DNA of 64,000 nt from Oscillatoriales cyanobacterium USR001 (lineage in GTDB: Bacteria; Cyanobacteriota; Cyanobacteriia; Cyanobacteriales; Microcoleaceae). Both the position numbers and the translations under genes were made by a program. Shown here in pieces: positions 1-8,670 of the stretch. The DNA lies in NCBI GenBank assembly GCA_001698425.1, contig MBRE01000077.1, positions 91,482 through 155,481 on the forward strand. The letters are read 5' to 3'. Position 1 is the first letter of the stretch. Each line of letters opens with the position of its first letter. Under the pieces are notes generated by a model. The model did not search any database, was not told where the DNA came from, and saw nothing but the letters and a program-made list of their open reading frames with translations.

Positions 1-68
1 CAAGGTTGTTTATACTAGCTCAACATTCAGTCATTAACTCTGCAAAACTTACGGTTTAAGCCTTTAGA

Positions 69-764
69 TTAAGCAGTCTTGCGGTTACGACGACGTGCGA
101 TCGCCATTGCACCAGCGCCCAAAGCCATACCAGTCATAGTGATTGGCTCAGGTACTACTTCAGCTTGTACAGCAAAGTCATTGAAGTCTTGATCGCCATA
201 TTTCATGTCTTCAAAAGAAATCGCCAAGGGACTCTTACCTGGATCGGCACCCAAACCAACATTGGTTTGAGTTAGTGCTTGAGCAGTGTAATTTTTAAAC
301 TCCTCACCACCAATGGAACCAAAAACAGCTTGCTGTTTGTTACCATTCCAACTGCTGGTAGAGAATACAGAGGTCATGGCTTGTCCCCACAAAGTACCGG
401 TAAGTCCTAAGCTATAGACTTGACCAGCCAAAAATGTGTACTTGATTTTAGCAGCACCGACTAAGTTCGCAGCAGTACCAAGCCATTCAGTTGCAACGCC
501 TCCTGCATAAGTGAGAGCATCTGCTCTATTTTTTTCTGTAAACAGAGTTTTTACTAAGCTTTTGTTTGAGTTATAGATTCCCAAACTTGAGATGCCAGCG
601 CCTTTGGATCTGAGGAATGTAAATTCTACTTCGGTATCTGTATTGAACATCAGACCATCAGTGCCAAACTTAACGGTAGCAGCATTAGCTGGGGCGGTTA
701 AACTTAACATTGCAGTTGCGGCTACTGCGGCGGCTGTTACTTTATTTAAGATTGTGGTTTTCAT
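69..764 (-). CDS. PEP-CTERM sorting domain protein
   Basis: Secreted protein of unknown function. The N-terminus (MKTTILNK, then an Ala/Leu-rich stretch ending ANA) is a signal peptide. The C-terminus has VPEP, a hydrophobic segment and a basic tail (ARRRNRK), which is the PEP-CTERM sorting signal recognised by exosortase-type enzymes. The middle shows no domain I recognise; an acidic patch (DMKYGDQDFND) resembles the DxDFND-like end seen in other PEP-CTERM proteins. I chose the ATG at 764 over one 36 bases upstream because GGAGA lies about 9 bases before it and the signal peptide then starts cleanly. No exosortase gene is in the window. Confidence 0.85.
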   Translation of the reverse strand: MKTTILNKVTAAAVAATAMLSLTAPANAATVKFGTDGLMFNTDTEVEFTFLRSKGAGISSLGIYNSNKSLVKTLFTEKNRADALTYAGGVATEWLGTAANLVGAAKIKYTFLAGQVYSLGLTGTLWGQAMTSVFSTSSWNGNKQQAVFGSIGGEEFKNYTAQALTQTNVGLGADPGKSPLAISFEDMKYGDQDFNDFAVQAEVVPEPITMTGMALGAGAMAIARRRNRKTA

Positions 765-1024
765 TTGGTTTTGTCTCCGTTGTTGGTAGAGCCTTTTCAT
801 ATCTTTATTATGGTTTATCCAGTAGCAGGTTGCTATAGTTTGGAGCAGACTTTACGGAATCTTCACACAAATTCCGCTTTTTATGAACTTAAGAATATTT
901 TTTTTCGGCAAATATTTTAGTCATCCCCAAAAAGATAGATTTTCCCAAGCAATTTTCTCGGTATCTTGCAGAGGAACTTACCTAGAAACCAGAGCTTTGT
1001 AGCCCTTGGCTGAAACCAGAAACC

Positions 1025-2278
1025 TCATGGATTGGCGAAAGTCCTAATTTTCCCTTCTCCAATGTAGCGCCCCGGAAGTGGCAGGGGCTCTGGAACAGAT
1101 GTTGTGGCTGGTTCAGTCTGTGGCAATGTCTGATTCACTTGGCTATAGGCAGGAACTCCGAAATTAGACCCATCCGGTGAAACTGTTGTAATTCCAAGGT
1201 TTCCTGCATTGGGAGAGCGAGAATCTATTACTTTGGTGGCTTGAATGGGACTGGGAAATGAAGATTGCCCAGAATTGTTAGGGAATGTGGCGCTTGCTGG
1301 TGCAGTGGGTGTAACTGGTGGTATTTCGGGGACTAACCCAGCCCCAGATAAATTAGTTTGATAGGGGTTATTTGGTTGGTTATTTTGAACGGGGTTATTT
1401 AGCTGGTTATTTTGAGCAGGGTTATTTGACTGTGAAGTTAGAACAGTATTGGCAATATTAGGGGTTAATCCTGGAAGTAATTCTGATGAAGTTGTAGGAG
1501 GACTGGCAATTTGAGGTTGATTGTTACTCAAAGCTTGAGCGTTATTTGTTGTCAAGGGATAATTAGCAGAGTTGGAGGTTGATGATAAAGGGCAGAGTGC
1601 AGAGAAGGTGGAACACGAAGAAGTCGCCTTTGCTGTGGTTTCTGGTTGACTGGATTCTTTATGATCTTGTTCTATTGCTGCTTGTAGGGGGTTGAATCTC
1701 AGGTTTTGAGTATTTGGAGAGTTGGGGTTGAATGGGGAATTTAAGCTAGTTGAATAGGTTGAGTCTGCTAAATTGATACCCCTTGCGGTTGAGGTTGAGG
1801 AATTAGAGTTGAGTAAATTGTTGTTAAAGGATAGTGGGATAGTGGGAATTTCCAGGCTAGGTAAGGTTTCCTGTATTTTTGTGGAGGTGTTCGGTGTGGG
1901 GGATGGTTGAGTAGATTCTATGGGGCGATCGCGAACTTCGTCAAACAAACCTTTAGTCCGCAAAACTGGGCTATTGAATAACCGCTTACTTCTACTGGAA
2001 TTGTTTAACTGGTTTCTTAGTAATGGTACTGTGTCTATTTCGGCAGCAATTACGCTGTCTTCAGAAGATATAGTTGTATTTTCATCTGTATAGTATGAGT
2101 CGGCAACTTCTTCTTTCTCATCAATACTTATCGATTCTGGATTTACCGATACTTCCCACAGTAATAGCCCCCCGGAACATAAAATTACTGTTGGTACTAA
2201 AATAGTCGGTCGAGTCCAAGCTCGCAAGCGGGCTGCGAGATAGCGAAGTGAGTTAGGGAGTCGTTTGGCATGAGACAT
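1025..2278 (-). CDS. Membrane-anchored low-complexity protein, unknown function
   Basis: I do not recognise this 417-residue protein. It starts with a basic stretch (RYLAARLRAWTR) followed by one hydrophobic helix at about residues 24-43, so it is probably a type II membrane-anchored protein with most of its mass outside the cytoplasm. The rest is rich in Asn, Ser, Pro, Thr and Gln, with short repeats such as NNPAQNNQLNNPVQNNQ. That suggests a flexible, disordered periplasmic arm. The C-terminus (EPLPLPGRYIGEGKIRTFANP) is less repetitive and may be the conserved part. It stands alone between divergent neighbours. Confidence 0.6.
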   Translation of the reverse strand: MSHAKRLPNSLRYLAARLRAWTRPTILVPTVILCSGGLLLWEVSVNPESISIDEKEEVADSYYTDENTTISSEDSVIAAEIDTVPLLRNQLNNSSRSKRLFNSPVLRTKGLFDEVRDRPIESTQPSPTPNTSTKIQETLPSLEIPTIPLSFNNNLLNSNSSTSTARGINLADSTYSTSLNSPFNPNSPNTQNLRFNPLQAAIEQDHKESSQPETTAKATSSCSTFSALCPLSSTSNSANYPLTTNNAQALSNNQPQIASPPTTSSELLPGLTPNIANTVLTSQSNNPAQNNQLNNPVQNNQPNNPYQTNLSGAGLVPEIPPVTPTAPASATFPNNSGQSSFPSPIQATKVIDSRSPNAGNLGITTVSPDGSNFGVPAYSQVNQTLPQTEPATTSVPEPLPLPGRYIGEGKIRTFANP

Positions 2279-2548
2279 GGTTTGATGAATTAAAAATCAA
2301 AAATTAAAAATATAAAGCTAAGATTAAGTAGGTGAAGTAGTTAAAGAGGGATGATTTTTGGGTTTAATTGTAATTTTGGCTAAGGATTGAGAAAGTATTT
2401 GTTTGGTTTTAATATATTATAATCTAAGCGATCGCGAATGGGTGGGGTGTATTGCGGGGTGTATTACAACAGTCAGCGACGCATCGGAAAAACGGAAGAA
2501 ACAAGTTGACCAATTGCTGAAAGTTAGAAAACAGGGGATTGATATCTT

Positions 2549-3283
2549 GTGATGAAAAAAATAGTAGAAGTTTTAGCGGATCGGGAGGCGCTGACACAGC
2601 GATTGCTCGAAGTTGTCCAGTCTAAAATACAAGCAGCGATAATAAAGCAAGGAATTTGTACAATTGCCCTAGCTGGAGGTAGTACACCCAAGGCTTTGTA
2701 CGAAGCGATCGCGACTTGTGACTTACCTTGGGAAAAAATTCATGTCTTTTGGGGCGATGAACGCTACGTGCCGCCCGATTGCCCAGATAGCAATCAACTC
2801 ATGGCTCGTCAAGCTTGGCTCGATCGAGTGACGATACCAGCCGCCAATATTCACCCAATGCCTACTGGTGGTATCGATCCAGCCACAGACGCTGTTACTT
2901 ACGAAACAGAATTACAAGAATTTTTCAAAGTATCGGCGGTTAAGTTTCCCAACTTTGACATAATTTTACTGGGAATTGGTGATGATGCCCACACAGCGTC
3001 GCTGTTTCCGGGAACCGAAGCTTTGCAAGTGAGCGATCGCTTGGTTACTGTCGGGAACAAAGATGGTCAACCCCGGATCACATTTACCATACCCTTAATT
3101 AACCATGCCCATTGCGTCATCTTCATTGTGGCTGGAGCTAGTAAAAAACCAGCCCTCGCCCAAATTTTTGCTCCGACAGGTGATGCGATCGCCTACCCAG
3201 CAAGATTTATTCAACCTAACGGCGAACTTTGGTGGCTGTTAGATACAGCGGCGGGTGAAGACCTACAGCCGCAAACAGCATGA
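2549..3283 (+). CDS. pgl: 6-phosphogluconolactonase
   Basis: Hydrolyses 6-phosphogluconolactone to 6-phosphogluconate, step two of the oxidative pentose phosphate pathway, in the cytoplasm. The 244 residues match the usual DevB/Pgl length. Family motifs are ALAGGSTPKALY near residue 42, HVFWGDERYVP near 66, and the glycine-rich GIGDDAHTASLFPG near 142. The start is GTG at 2549 directly followed by ATG at 2552; either could be used, and AGGGG lies about 13 bases upstream. It stands alone, with no zwf or gnd beside it in the window. Confidence 0.95.
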   Translation: MMKKIVEVLADREALTQRLLEVVQSKIQAAIIKQGICTIALAGGSTPKALYEAIATCDLPWEKIHVFWGDERYVPPDCPDSNQLMARQAWLDRVTIPAANIHPMPTGGIDPATDAVTYETELQEFFKVSAVKFPNFDIILLGIGDDAHTASLFPGTEALQVSDRLVTVGNKDGQPRITFTIPLINHAHCVIFIVAGASKKPALAQIFAPTGDAIAYPARFIQPNGELWWLLDTAAGEDLQPQTA

Positions 3284-3362
3284 TAATTGTTAAGATATGA
3301 CCGTCTATATTATCTGTATTACCTGTTTTGACAGCAGCAGTTCTCTAAAACCATAGCCGAAC

Positions 3363-4160
3363 ATGAAAGTAAAAGAGATTGTCTGTCCTAATTGCAATCA
3401 CCCAAATCCTGAAGGCGCTAACCAGTGCGAGGCTTGCTATACGCCTTTACCCGCAACTACTAATTGCCCTAGCTGTGGCTCGGCTGTTCAGGCTGATGCT
3501 ACTTTCTGCGGGCAGTGCGGCTTTAACTTACATCCTACTGTCTCAACTAATAAGCCTGAGACATTAGTGGTGGGAGCATCAGCGATTCCACCGACAGTTG
3601 TTTCCTCGGCTATGCCCAATCCAGGCTTGCCTGTTCCTCCGATGGAATCTGAGCCTGTAGTAAATACGGTAGTAGCAGCGCCAAATCTGGAAAAATCTAA
3701 TGTGAATATTCCTGCAACTGTAGTAGCTGGGTTGGAGGTACCGGTTTCACAGTCAGTGGCTCAAGTTGTGCCTCCAACCTCTCCTCCTACAGTTGTGCCT
3801 GTGACTGGTGCGGCAAAAACTCAATTGCAGCAGCAAACACTGCGGCTGATACATATCCAAAGTAATACTCCAATTGAATTGCTGGCAAATTTATCGGTAA
3901 TTCATATTGGCAAACCAAATGATTTAGTACCACCAGATATTGATGTTTCAGGATTTCCTAATTCTGAAGTGGTTTCTCGTACTCATGCGGATATCCGGGT
4001 GGAAGGAGATGCTTACTACATCGAAGATGTTGGTAGTTCTAACGGGACTTATATTAACAATACTCCTCTACTCAAGGGAAATCGTCACCGGTTGCGACCG
4101 GGCGATCGCATTGCTCTTGGCAAAGGAGATTTGGTTTCATTTTTGTTTCAACTCTCCTAG
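3363..4160 (+). CDS. Double zinc ribbon plus FHA domain protein
   Basis: Probable phosphothreonine-binding adaptor. Two four-Cys zinc ribbons open the protein: C8-C11-C22-C25 and C35-C38-C49-C52. A Pro/Val/Thr-rich linker follows at about residues 55-150. A C-terminal FHA domain spans about residues 165-262, with VVSRTHADI and DVGSSNGTYIN, the conserved Ser, His and Asn of the phosphopeptide-binding loops. FHA proteins usually read out Ser/Thr kinases; no such kinase gene is in this window. A second FHA gene follows 76 bases downstream on the same strand, so the two are probably co-transcribed. Confidence 0.88.
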   Translation: MKVKEIVCPNCNHPNPEGANQCEACYTPLPATTNCPSCGSAVQADATFCGQCGFNLHPTVSTNKPETLVVGASAIPPTVVSSAMPNPGLPVPPMESEPVVNTVVAAPNLEKSNVNIPATVVAGLEVPVSQSVAQVVPPTSPPTVVPVTGAAKTQLQQQTLRLIHIQSNTPIELLANLSVIHIGKPNDLVPPDIDVSGFPNSEVVSRTHADIRVEGDAYYIEDVGSSNGTYINNTPLLKGNRHRLRPGDRIALGKGDLVSFLFQLS

Positions 4161-4236
4161 CACAAATTGAGATTTGAGGAATCTCAAATCTTAAATTGTT
4201 GCTTGGGGTTTCCTACTCACACTCTATCTTGCCAAT

Positions 4237-4716
4237 GTGATTAAGCTCACTCTGCTACATCCATTGCAGTCTATACCAGTCCGAAGCTGGACCTTTGAAG
4301 ACGAGTTGGTTGTTCGGATTGGTCGTTCTACTGATAACCACGTCGTTCTGTACAGCGCCGTCGTTTCCCGTCGCCATGTTGAGTTGCGGCGTACCGGTGT
4401 GGATTGGGAAGTAATTAATTTGGGTACGAATGGTACTTATCTGAATGGCAATCCGATCGTTCAGGTTCCTGTTGTGGACGGGTTAATTATTCATTTGGCT
4501 CGCTCTGGACCAAAGATTCAAATTCACTTGGAGAAGCAGGAGATGAAGCCGCAGTTAGGACGAGTTTCTGTGAAGCCAAGGGAAATTAAGGCGATCGATG
4601 ATTTGGAGACGATACCGATTGCGACAATTTCTATGAGTGATTACCCAAGTAGGGTGTCGTCGAAGGAGGAGGATTTAACGGAGGGAGATTGCAAGCGTGG
4701 TAATTCTCATGCTTGA
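4237..4716 (+). CDS. FHA domain protein
   Basis: Small FHA protein of 159 residues. The domain covers about residues 5-95 and keeps RIGRSTDNHVVL, the VSRRHVEL strand and LGTNGTYLNG, so phosphothreonine binding should be intact. The last 60 residues are polar and look disordered. Translation appears to begin at a GTG (4237), as no upstream in-frame ATG fits the domain boundary. It lies 76 bases after the zinc-ribbon/FHA gene, suggesting a two-gene unit of phospho-readers. Its kinase partner cannot be inferred from context. Confidence 0.85.
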   Translation: MIKLTLLHPLQSIPVRSWTFEDELVVRIGRSTDNHVVLYSAVVSRRHVELRRTGVDWEVINLGTNGTYLNGNPIVQVPVVDGLIIHLARSGPKIQIHLEKQEMKPQLGRVSVKPREIKAIDDLETIPIATISMSDYPSRVSSKEEDLTEGDCKRGNSHA

Positions 4717-4868
4717 GTTTTGGTACAAAGAATATAGAGCTATAATTAATGGTAGAAATAGTTTTTAGCTGGTTGAGATGAAAGTTAAGTGAAGAAGTGC
4801 GATCGCTATACCTTAAACAGCAAGGCGATCGCGCTCTAAAAAACAAACCCCCTAACAGGACAATTACT

Positions 4869-5930
4869 ATGACTACAGAACAACTGGTGATTAAGCGTGG
4901 TGATTTAGTCAATCGCCGAGTGCTCGACCGTAAGACTGTCGAAGAAGTAGGTAAAGTAGATCAAATCTGGGTAGATCCTCAATCCCATCAAGCGATCGGT
5001 TTTACTTGTAAATCAGGATTTTTGGGCAAAAATAAACGCTGGTTTGCTTGGTCACAAATCGATACCGTAGGTGAAAATATCCTGGTGAATGTTAACTCGG
5101 AAGAGTCAACAACTCAGCAACCGGAGCAGGCTGTGGCAATGATTGGTAATGAGGTTTTAACTGATACGGGGAATCAAGTTGGTTCTTTGGTTGATTACTT
5201 TTTAGATGTGAAAACTGGTGGTGTGGTTAACTATTTGTTTAAATCAAGTGGTTTGCGTGGTATTTTGGATGGGATTTATTTGCTTTCTCCGACAGCAATT
5301 TCTAGTGTGGGACCCAAGGGTTTGATTGTGTCATCGGAGGCGATCGCAGAGCCTCAACATTATACTGAAGGACTCACTCAAAAAATGGGTCAAGCTAAAG
5401 AGATGGTGATGGAAAAAGCTCAAGCTGTCAAGGAAAAAGCTTCTGAGCAAACTCAAGCTGTGATGGAAAAGGCTCAAGCTGTTAAGGAAGTCGCTCAAGA
5501 GCAAGCTCAGGCTGTGATGGAAAAAGCTCAAGTTGTCAAGGAAAAGGCTTCTGAGCAAGCCCAAGCTGTGATGGAAAAAGCTCAAGTTGTCAAGGAAAAG
5601 GCTTCTGAGCAAGCTCAGGCTGTGATGGAAAAGGCTCAAGTTGTCAAGGAAAAGGCTTCTGAGCAAGCCCAAGCTGTGAAAGAAAAAGCTTCTGAGCAAG
5701 CTCAAGCTGTGATGGAAAAGGCTCAAGTTGTTAAGGAAAAGGCTTCTGAGCAAGCTCAATCTATGATGGAAAAAGCTCAAGCTGTCAAGGAAATTGCTCA
5801 AGAAAAAATTGATGAGGTGAGAAATCGCCGGGAAGATACTACGGAATCTGCTGGTATTGAGGTGGTGAAGGAAGGGGTTGAAGAGGCGATGCCTGAATCG
5901 CCACTTGAATCGCCAAAAGATCCAGAGTAA
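4869..5930 (+). CDS. PRC-barrel protein with LEA-like amphipathic repeats
   Basis: The first 150 residues hold two PRC-barrel-like modules: one starts KRGDLVNRRVLDRKTVEEVG and the other NEVLTDTGNQVGSLVDY. From about residue 185 to 320 there are about eight 18-residue repeats of the type VMEKAQVVKEKASEQAQA, one of them shortened to 11 residues. These are 11-mer-periodic, charged and helix-forming, like LEA or apolipoprotein helices, and may bind membranes or protect during drying; that role is inference. The start at 4869 (MTTEQLVIK) follows AGGA; the upstream in-frame ATG adds only a HIP1-rich stretch. The repeat DNA is almost identical between units and so is prone to length change. Confidence 0.8.
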   Translation: MTTEQLVIKRGDLVNRRVLDRKTVEEVGKVDQIWVDPQSHQAIGFTCKSGFLGKNKRWFAWSQIDTVGENILVNVNSEESTTQQPEQAVAMIGNEVLTDTGNQVGSLVDYFLDVKTGGVVNYLFKSSGLRGILDGIYLLSPTAISSVGPKGLIVSSEAIAEPQHYTEGLTQKMGQAKEMVMEKAQAVKEKASEQTQAVMEKAQAVKEVAQEQAQAVMEKAQVVKEKASEQAQAVMEKAQVVKEKASEQAQAVMEKAQVVKEKASEQAQAVKEKASEQAQAVMEKAQVVKEKASEQAQSMMEKAQAVKEIAQEKIDEVRNRREDTTESAGIEVVKEGVEEAMPESPLESPKDPE

Positions 5931-5957
5931 AAATTGTCTCAAATTTCTGTTATAGCA

Positions 5958-6092
5958 ACCGCCAAGGCGATGTTTAAAAGTAGAATTTAGGGGCGAAGTA
6001 TTTGGGCTACAAATCTTTAAATAAAAGATATGAATTATCTGCCCGAATGCTTCGCCCCTACCCTAGATTTATGTCTTAACCACCTTGGCGGT
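5958..6092. repeat. Nested inverted-repeat element, GGGGCGAAG family copy 1
   Basis: The outer arms ACCGCCAAGG (5958-5967) and CCTTGGCGGT (6083-6092) are perfect complements. Inside, TAGGGGCGAAG at 5988 pairs with CTTCGCCCCTA ending at 6060. A second copy of the inner part is at 45711-45780. It sits between the convergent PRC-barrel and ycf51 genes and may terminate both. It has no coding capacity and looks MITE-like. Confidence 0.75.
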
Positions 6093-6111
6093 CGATCTAG
6101 TAGGAATGGAT

Positions 6112-6630
6112 TTAAACTTGAGATTCTTTCAAACGAGCCAGGCTATCTGGGAAAATGTCGATCGCCATTTTATCGTCTTCCCGCACACTGAGCGATCGCC
6201 TAACTTCACCCAAATAAAGTGGTAAAGAAACCCCTGATTTTGGATGCAAAATTGTACGTACTCGAATCGTCATCAGATTAGTAACTCCACCCCCACGACC
6301 AAAAGAAAATAAATCCCCCGCCGCTTGGCGCATCGTAGCTTCTAACTCAGATTCTGCGATAGTTGGCGGAACAGCAATCACCGTTTTTGCTCCACCATTA
6401 TCATAAACCAAAGTATACGGAATTGCCCCAGAAATTTCGGCTCTTGTGTAAAGCCCCAAACTCAGAGAAAAAATACCAATAGTTAGAACTCCTAGAAAGC
6501 CTGTAACACCTACGAAACGAAACCGAAATCCCCATTTCAAGACAAAAGCGAACACTGTAAAAACAGCCGCTATTAAAGTTAAAATTCCCATCCACTGAGA
6601 ATAAGTTAAAAGGTCAGAATTTGGTATCAT
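6112..6630 (-). CDS. ycf51: Ycf51 family protein (DUF2518)
   Basis: Conserved protein of cyanobacteria and some algal plastids with unknown function. The 172 residues contain two N-terminal transmembrane helices (about residues 13-33 and 38-60) followed by a soluble domain. That domain includes the conserved GAKTVIAVPPTIAESELEATMRQAA region and ends with a positively and negatively charged tail. Assignment rests on overall resemblance to the Ycf51 family as I know it. It is in the same orientation as the SpoIID gene upstream, 32 bases away, so the two may be co-transcribed. Confidence 0.8.
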   Translation of the reverse strand: MIPNSDLLTYSQWMGILTLIAAVFTVFAFVLKWGFRFRFVGVTGFLGVLTIGIFSLSLGLYTRAEISGAIPYTLVYDNGGAKTVIAVPPTIAESELEATMRQAAGDLFSFGRGGGVTNLMTIRVRTILHPKSGVSLPLYLGEVRRSLSVREDDKMAIDIFPDSLARLKESQV

Positions 6631-6662
6631 TATTGTTGTTGTTAACTGAAAATTAAAGAAAA

Positions 6663-7838
6663 CTACTGCAATTGAATCTTAGCTAAAGCAGCACCTTGAT
6701 AATAGTGCAGCAAAATTTGCTGATAATTATATCCCTGTTTAGCTAAATTATACGCTCCCCACTGACTCATTCCTACGCCATGACCGAAACCTTTACCCTT
6801 AACTTGAAAAGCAGTTGGTGGCTGTCCGGGGTTTTCCGCTGTGGCCAAGTTTCCATACTGAGGAGTGACTGTAAAACGGGTGCTTTTTAACCCCAAAGCT
6901 TCTCGCAATGCTGCGCCACTAACTATTTTAGAGCCTCGATCGCCTTCAACTTTCATGGTAATAATGCTACCAAAAGCTGTAGTTCGGTGTGGCTTAATTG
7001 ACAAAATATTGCCTACTCCAGAAATTTTGGCACTTAATTCCGAACGGGAAAAAGTTTTCGTCCACTGATAAACCGGAGCCCCTTGATCGAAATCGGGAAC
7101 ACCACGCAAATAAGGTAAAGATTGCGACCAAATATCTTCTACATTCTCAGTATGTCCGCCAGATGATGAGTGAAATACAGCTAAAATAATCTGGCCGCCG
7201 TAGGTGAGAACTTGACCAGCAGTGGTATCTACTGCATTATAAGTTCCCGAAGATTCTGTTTCCAAACCTTTATAAACTTGCGATAGTTGGGTATTTTCCA
7301 AATCGTAAAGTTCTGTTTGACTTTCCGAACGTTTATTGAGAGCATAGGAACGAGCGGCCACTGCTTGAGCTTTCAAGGCTTCTTGAGGCCAATTACCGTT
7401 CATTTCTGCACCAAGAACACTATAAAGATAATGTTCTAATTCCACATAATTAATCGCAGTTAATCCATTTTTTTGGGGAACCAGTAATGTGCGTCCGCGA
7501 TACCAGCGATCGCCTATCCAAACATAACCATTTCCCATCGGTTCGATCCATATTTGACCGGCCATCCACCGGGCCATAGCCACTTTTCCTGATTTCGGTT
7601 GAGCCGCAAATCCATTCATTGCGGGGATTTCTCCCAAGGTTTGACCGTTAGCGTCGCGAACGATCGCCCGAGTGGAACTGCCAATTTTTACCTGACTCGC
7701 GGCTTCAGAGACAGCGACTCGCAGGATCAGAGATGCTTGGGCTGGTGTTAGCATTGCCAACCACAACAGCAAGGATAAGCACCAATGGGGTTTTTTTAGC
7801 GCTAAAACGAGGGGAGTCCAAAACTGTTCAGATTTCAT
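6663..7838 (-). CDS. SpoIID/LytB domain protein
   Basis: Secreted or membrane-tethered protein of 391 residues. A signal peptide or anchor lies at about residues 18-36 (LSLLLWLAMLTPAQA). The SpoIID domain includes YVELEHYLYSVLGAEMNGNWP, LKAQAVAARSYAL and the C-terminal GKGFGHGVGMSQWGAYNLAKQGYNYQQILLHYYQG. Bacillus SpoIID is a lytic transglycosylase acting on denuded glycan; cyanobacterial relatives probably act on cell-wall peptidoglycan, not in sporulation. The catalytic-type Glu in LGAEMNG is present. The gene is probably transcribed ahead of ycf51. Confidence 0.9.
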   Translation of the reverse strand: MKSEQFWTPLVLALKKPHWCLSLLLWLAMLTPAQASLILRVAVSEAASQVKIGSSTRAIVRDANGQTLGEIPAMNGFAAQPKSGKVAMARWMAGQIWIEPMGNGYVWIGDRWYRGRTLLVPQKNGLTAINYVELEHYLYSVLGAEMNGNWPQEALKAQAVAARSYALNKRSESQTELYDLENTQLSQVYKGLETESSGTYNAVDTTAGQVLTYGGQIILAVFHSSSGGHTENVEDIWSQSLPYLRGVPDFDQGAPVYQWTKTFSRSELSAKISGVGNILSIKPHRTTAFGSIITMKVEGDRGSKIVSGAALREALGLKSTRFTVTPQYGNLATAENPGQPPTAFQVKGKGFGHGVGMSQWGAYNLAKQGYNYQQILLHYYQGAALAKIQLQ

Positions 7839-8102
7839 GTTACAAGGAAGAAGCGCGAAGGAACGATCGGGGAAGAAATGAGTAGAATTTAGGTGAGTGC
7901 ATTAAACTACACCCTGGATATATTTAACATATTTTGGGTAATTTAATTGAGGTAATGTAAGTTTTGCAGATTTTCTCCAGCTGTCATCTTGGGTAAACTG
8001 TATATTGTATTACACAAATCAAGCGCGATCGCTGAAACACATTGACTTGCATATTATTGCTACGGAAAAAATAGTTGAATAAAAATCGTTTTTATTCATA
8101 AC

Positions 8103-8405
8103 TTAGTCGGTTGTCAAATCTGACAATATAAGCTGTCTTGATGAATGGAACACAGTTAAAATGCTTACGCGATCGCCATTTAGCAAATATACTATTCGGT
8201 AACTGCCAAAGATAATCTCTCAAATATCCTCTTGAGCAAATTCCGGTACTATACGCCCCGATCGCGGAAAAACTTCTAAACGCTCTACTACCTCAAATAT
8301 GCGATCGATAAATACCTGAGCGAAACTGGGTGCATCTCGCGCAATAAAATCACCTATCGCTTCCAGATCCGCTAAAGCCTGAACAGTCCACCTTATTTGC
8401 GCCAT
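8103..8405 (-). pseudogene. RelE/ParE-type toxin interrupted by a stop codon
   Basis: The first 61 codons encode a typical ParE N-terminus (RWTVQALADLEAIGDFIARD, PRSGRIVPEF). After QEDI comes TGA at 8220-8222. In the same frame the reading continues for 38 more codons with EIIFGSYRIVY, then LTVFHSSR, and ends at TAA 8103-8105. This is the expected ParE C-terminus: homologues read R-E-I-I at the stop, so a single CGA to TGA change explains it. The toxin is therefore probably inactive unless the stop is read through. It starts inside the antitoxin gene, overlapping by 13 bases. Confidence 0.85.
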
Positions 8406-8584
8406 GTCTCACTCCGTTTTTTCGCTTCTTCGTGGGATATGGTATCGCCAGCTTCAACTTGCTTCAAGCCTTGGTCAACTTTATAAAGGAAGTAAAGCCG
8501 ATCCATCACGTCTGAAAAAGTAACGTCTGGCGGCATTTCCTCTATTGCTTTTAGGACTTGATCTTTTATCGTAATATCTGCCAT
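8393..8584 (-). CDS. Antitoxin-like protein of a ParE/RelE module
   Basis: Acidic 63-residue protein (MADITIKDQVLKAIEEMPPD). It resembles the short cyanobacterial antitoxin-type proteins with LYFLYKVDQGLKQVEAGDTISHEEAKKR that precede ParE-type toxins. The gene overlaps the toxin start by 13 bases, the usual antitoxin-first layout, and would be translated with it. With the toxin carrying a premature stop, the antitoxin may be a remnant or protect against a homologous toxin elsewhere. There is no clear DNA-binding domain, so autoregulation is uncertain. Confidence 0.75.
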   Translation of the reverse strand: MADITIKDQVLKAIEEMPPDVTFSDVMDRLYFLYKVDQGLKQVEAGDTISHEEAKKRSETWRK

Positions 8585-8670
8585 GAGTTCGGATTCTCCT
8601 AGTGAAAGTTCATAGAATATATGTTACACTCTAACCATCTTAATATATTATACAACTATGAAACAAAAAC

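Noticed and set aside
5331..5942. Open frame antisense to the PRC-barrel repeats, His/Leu/Phe-rich
   Set aside because: Arises from the near-identical 54-bp repeats of the real gene; no recognisable protein features.
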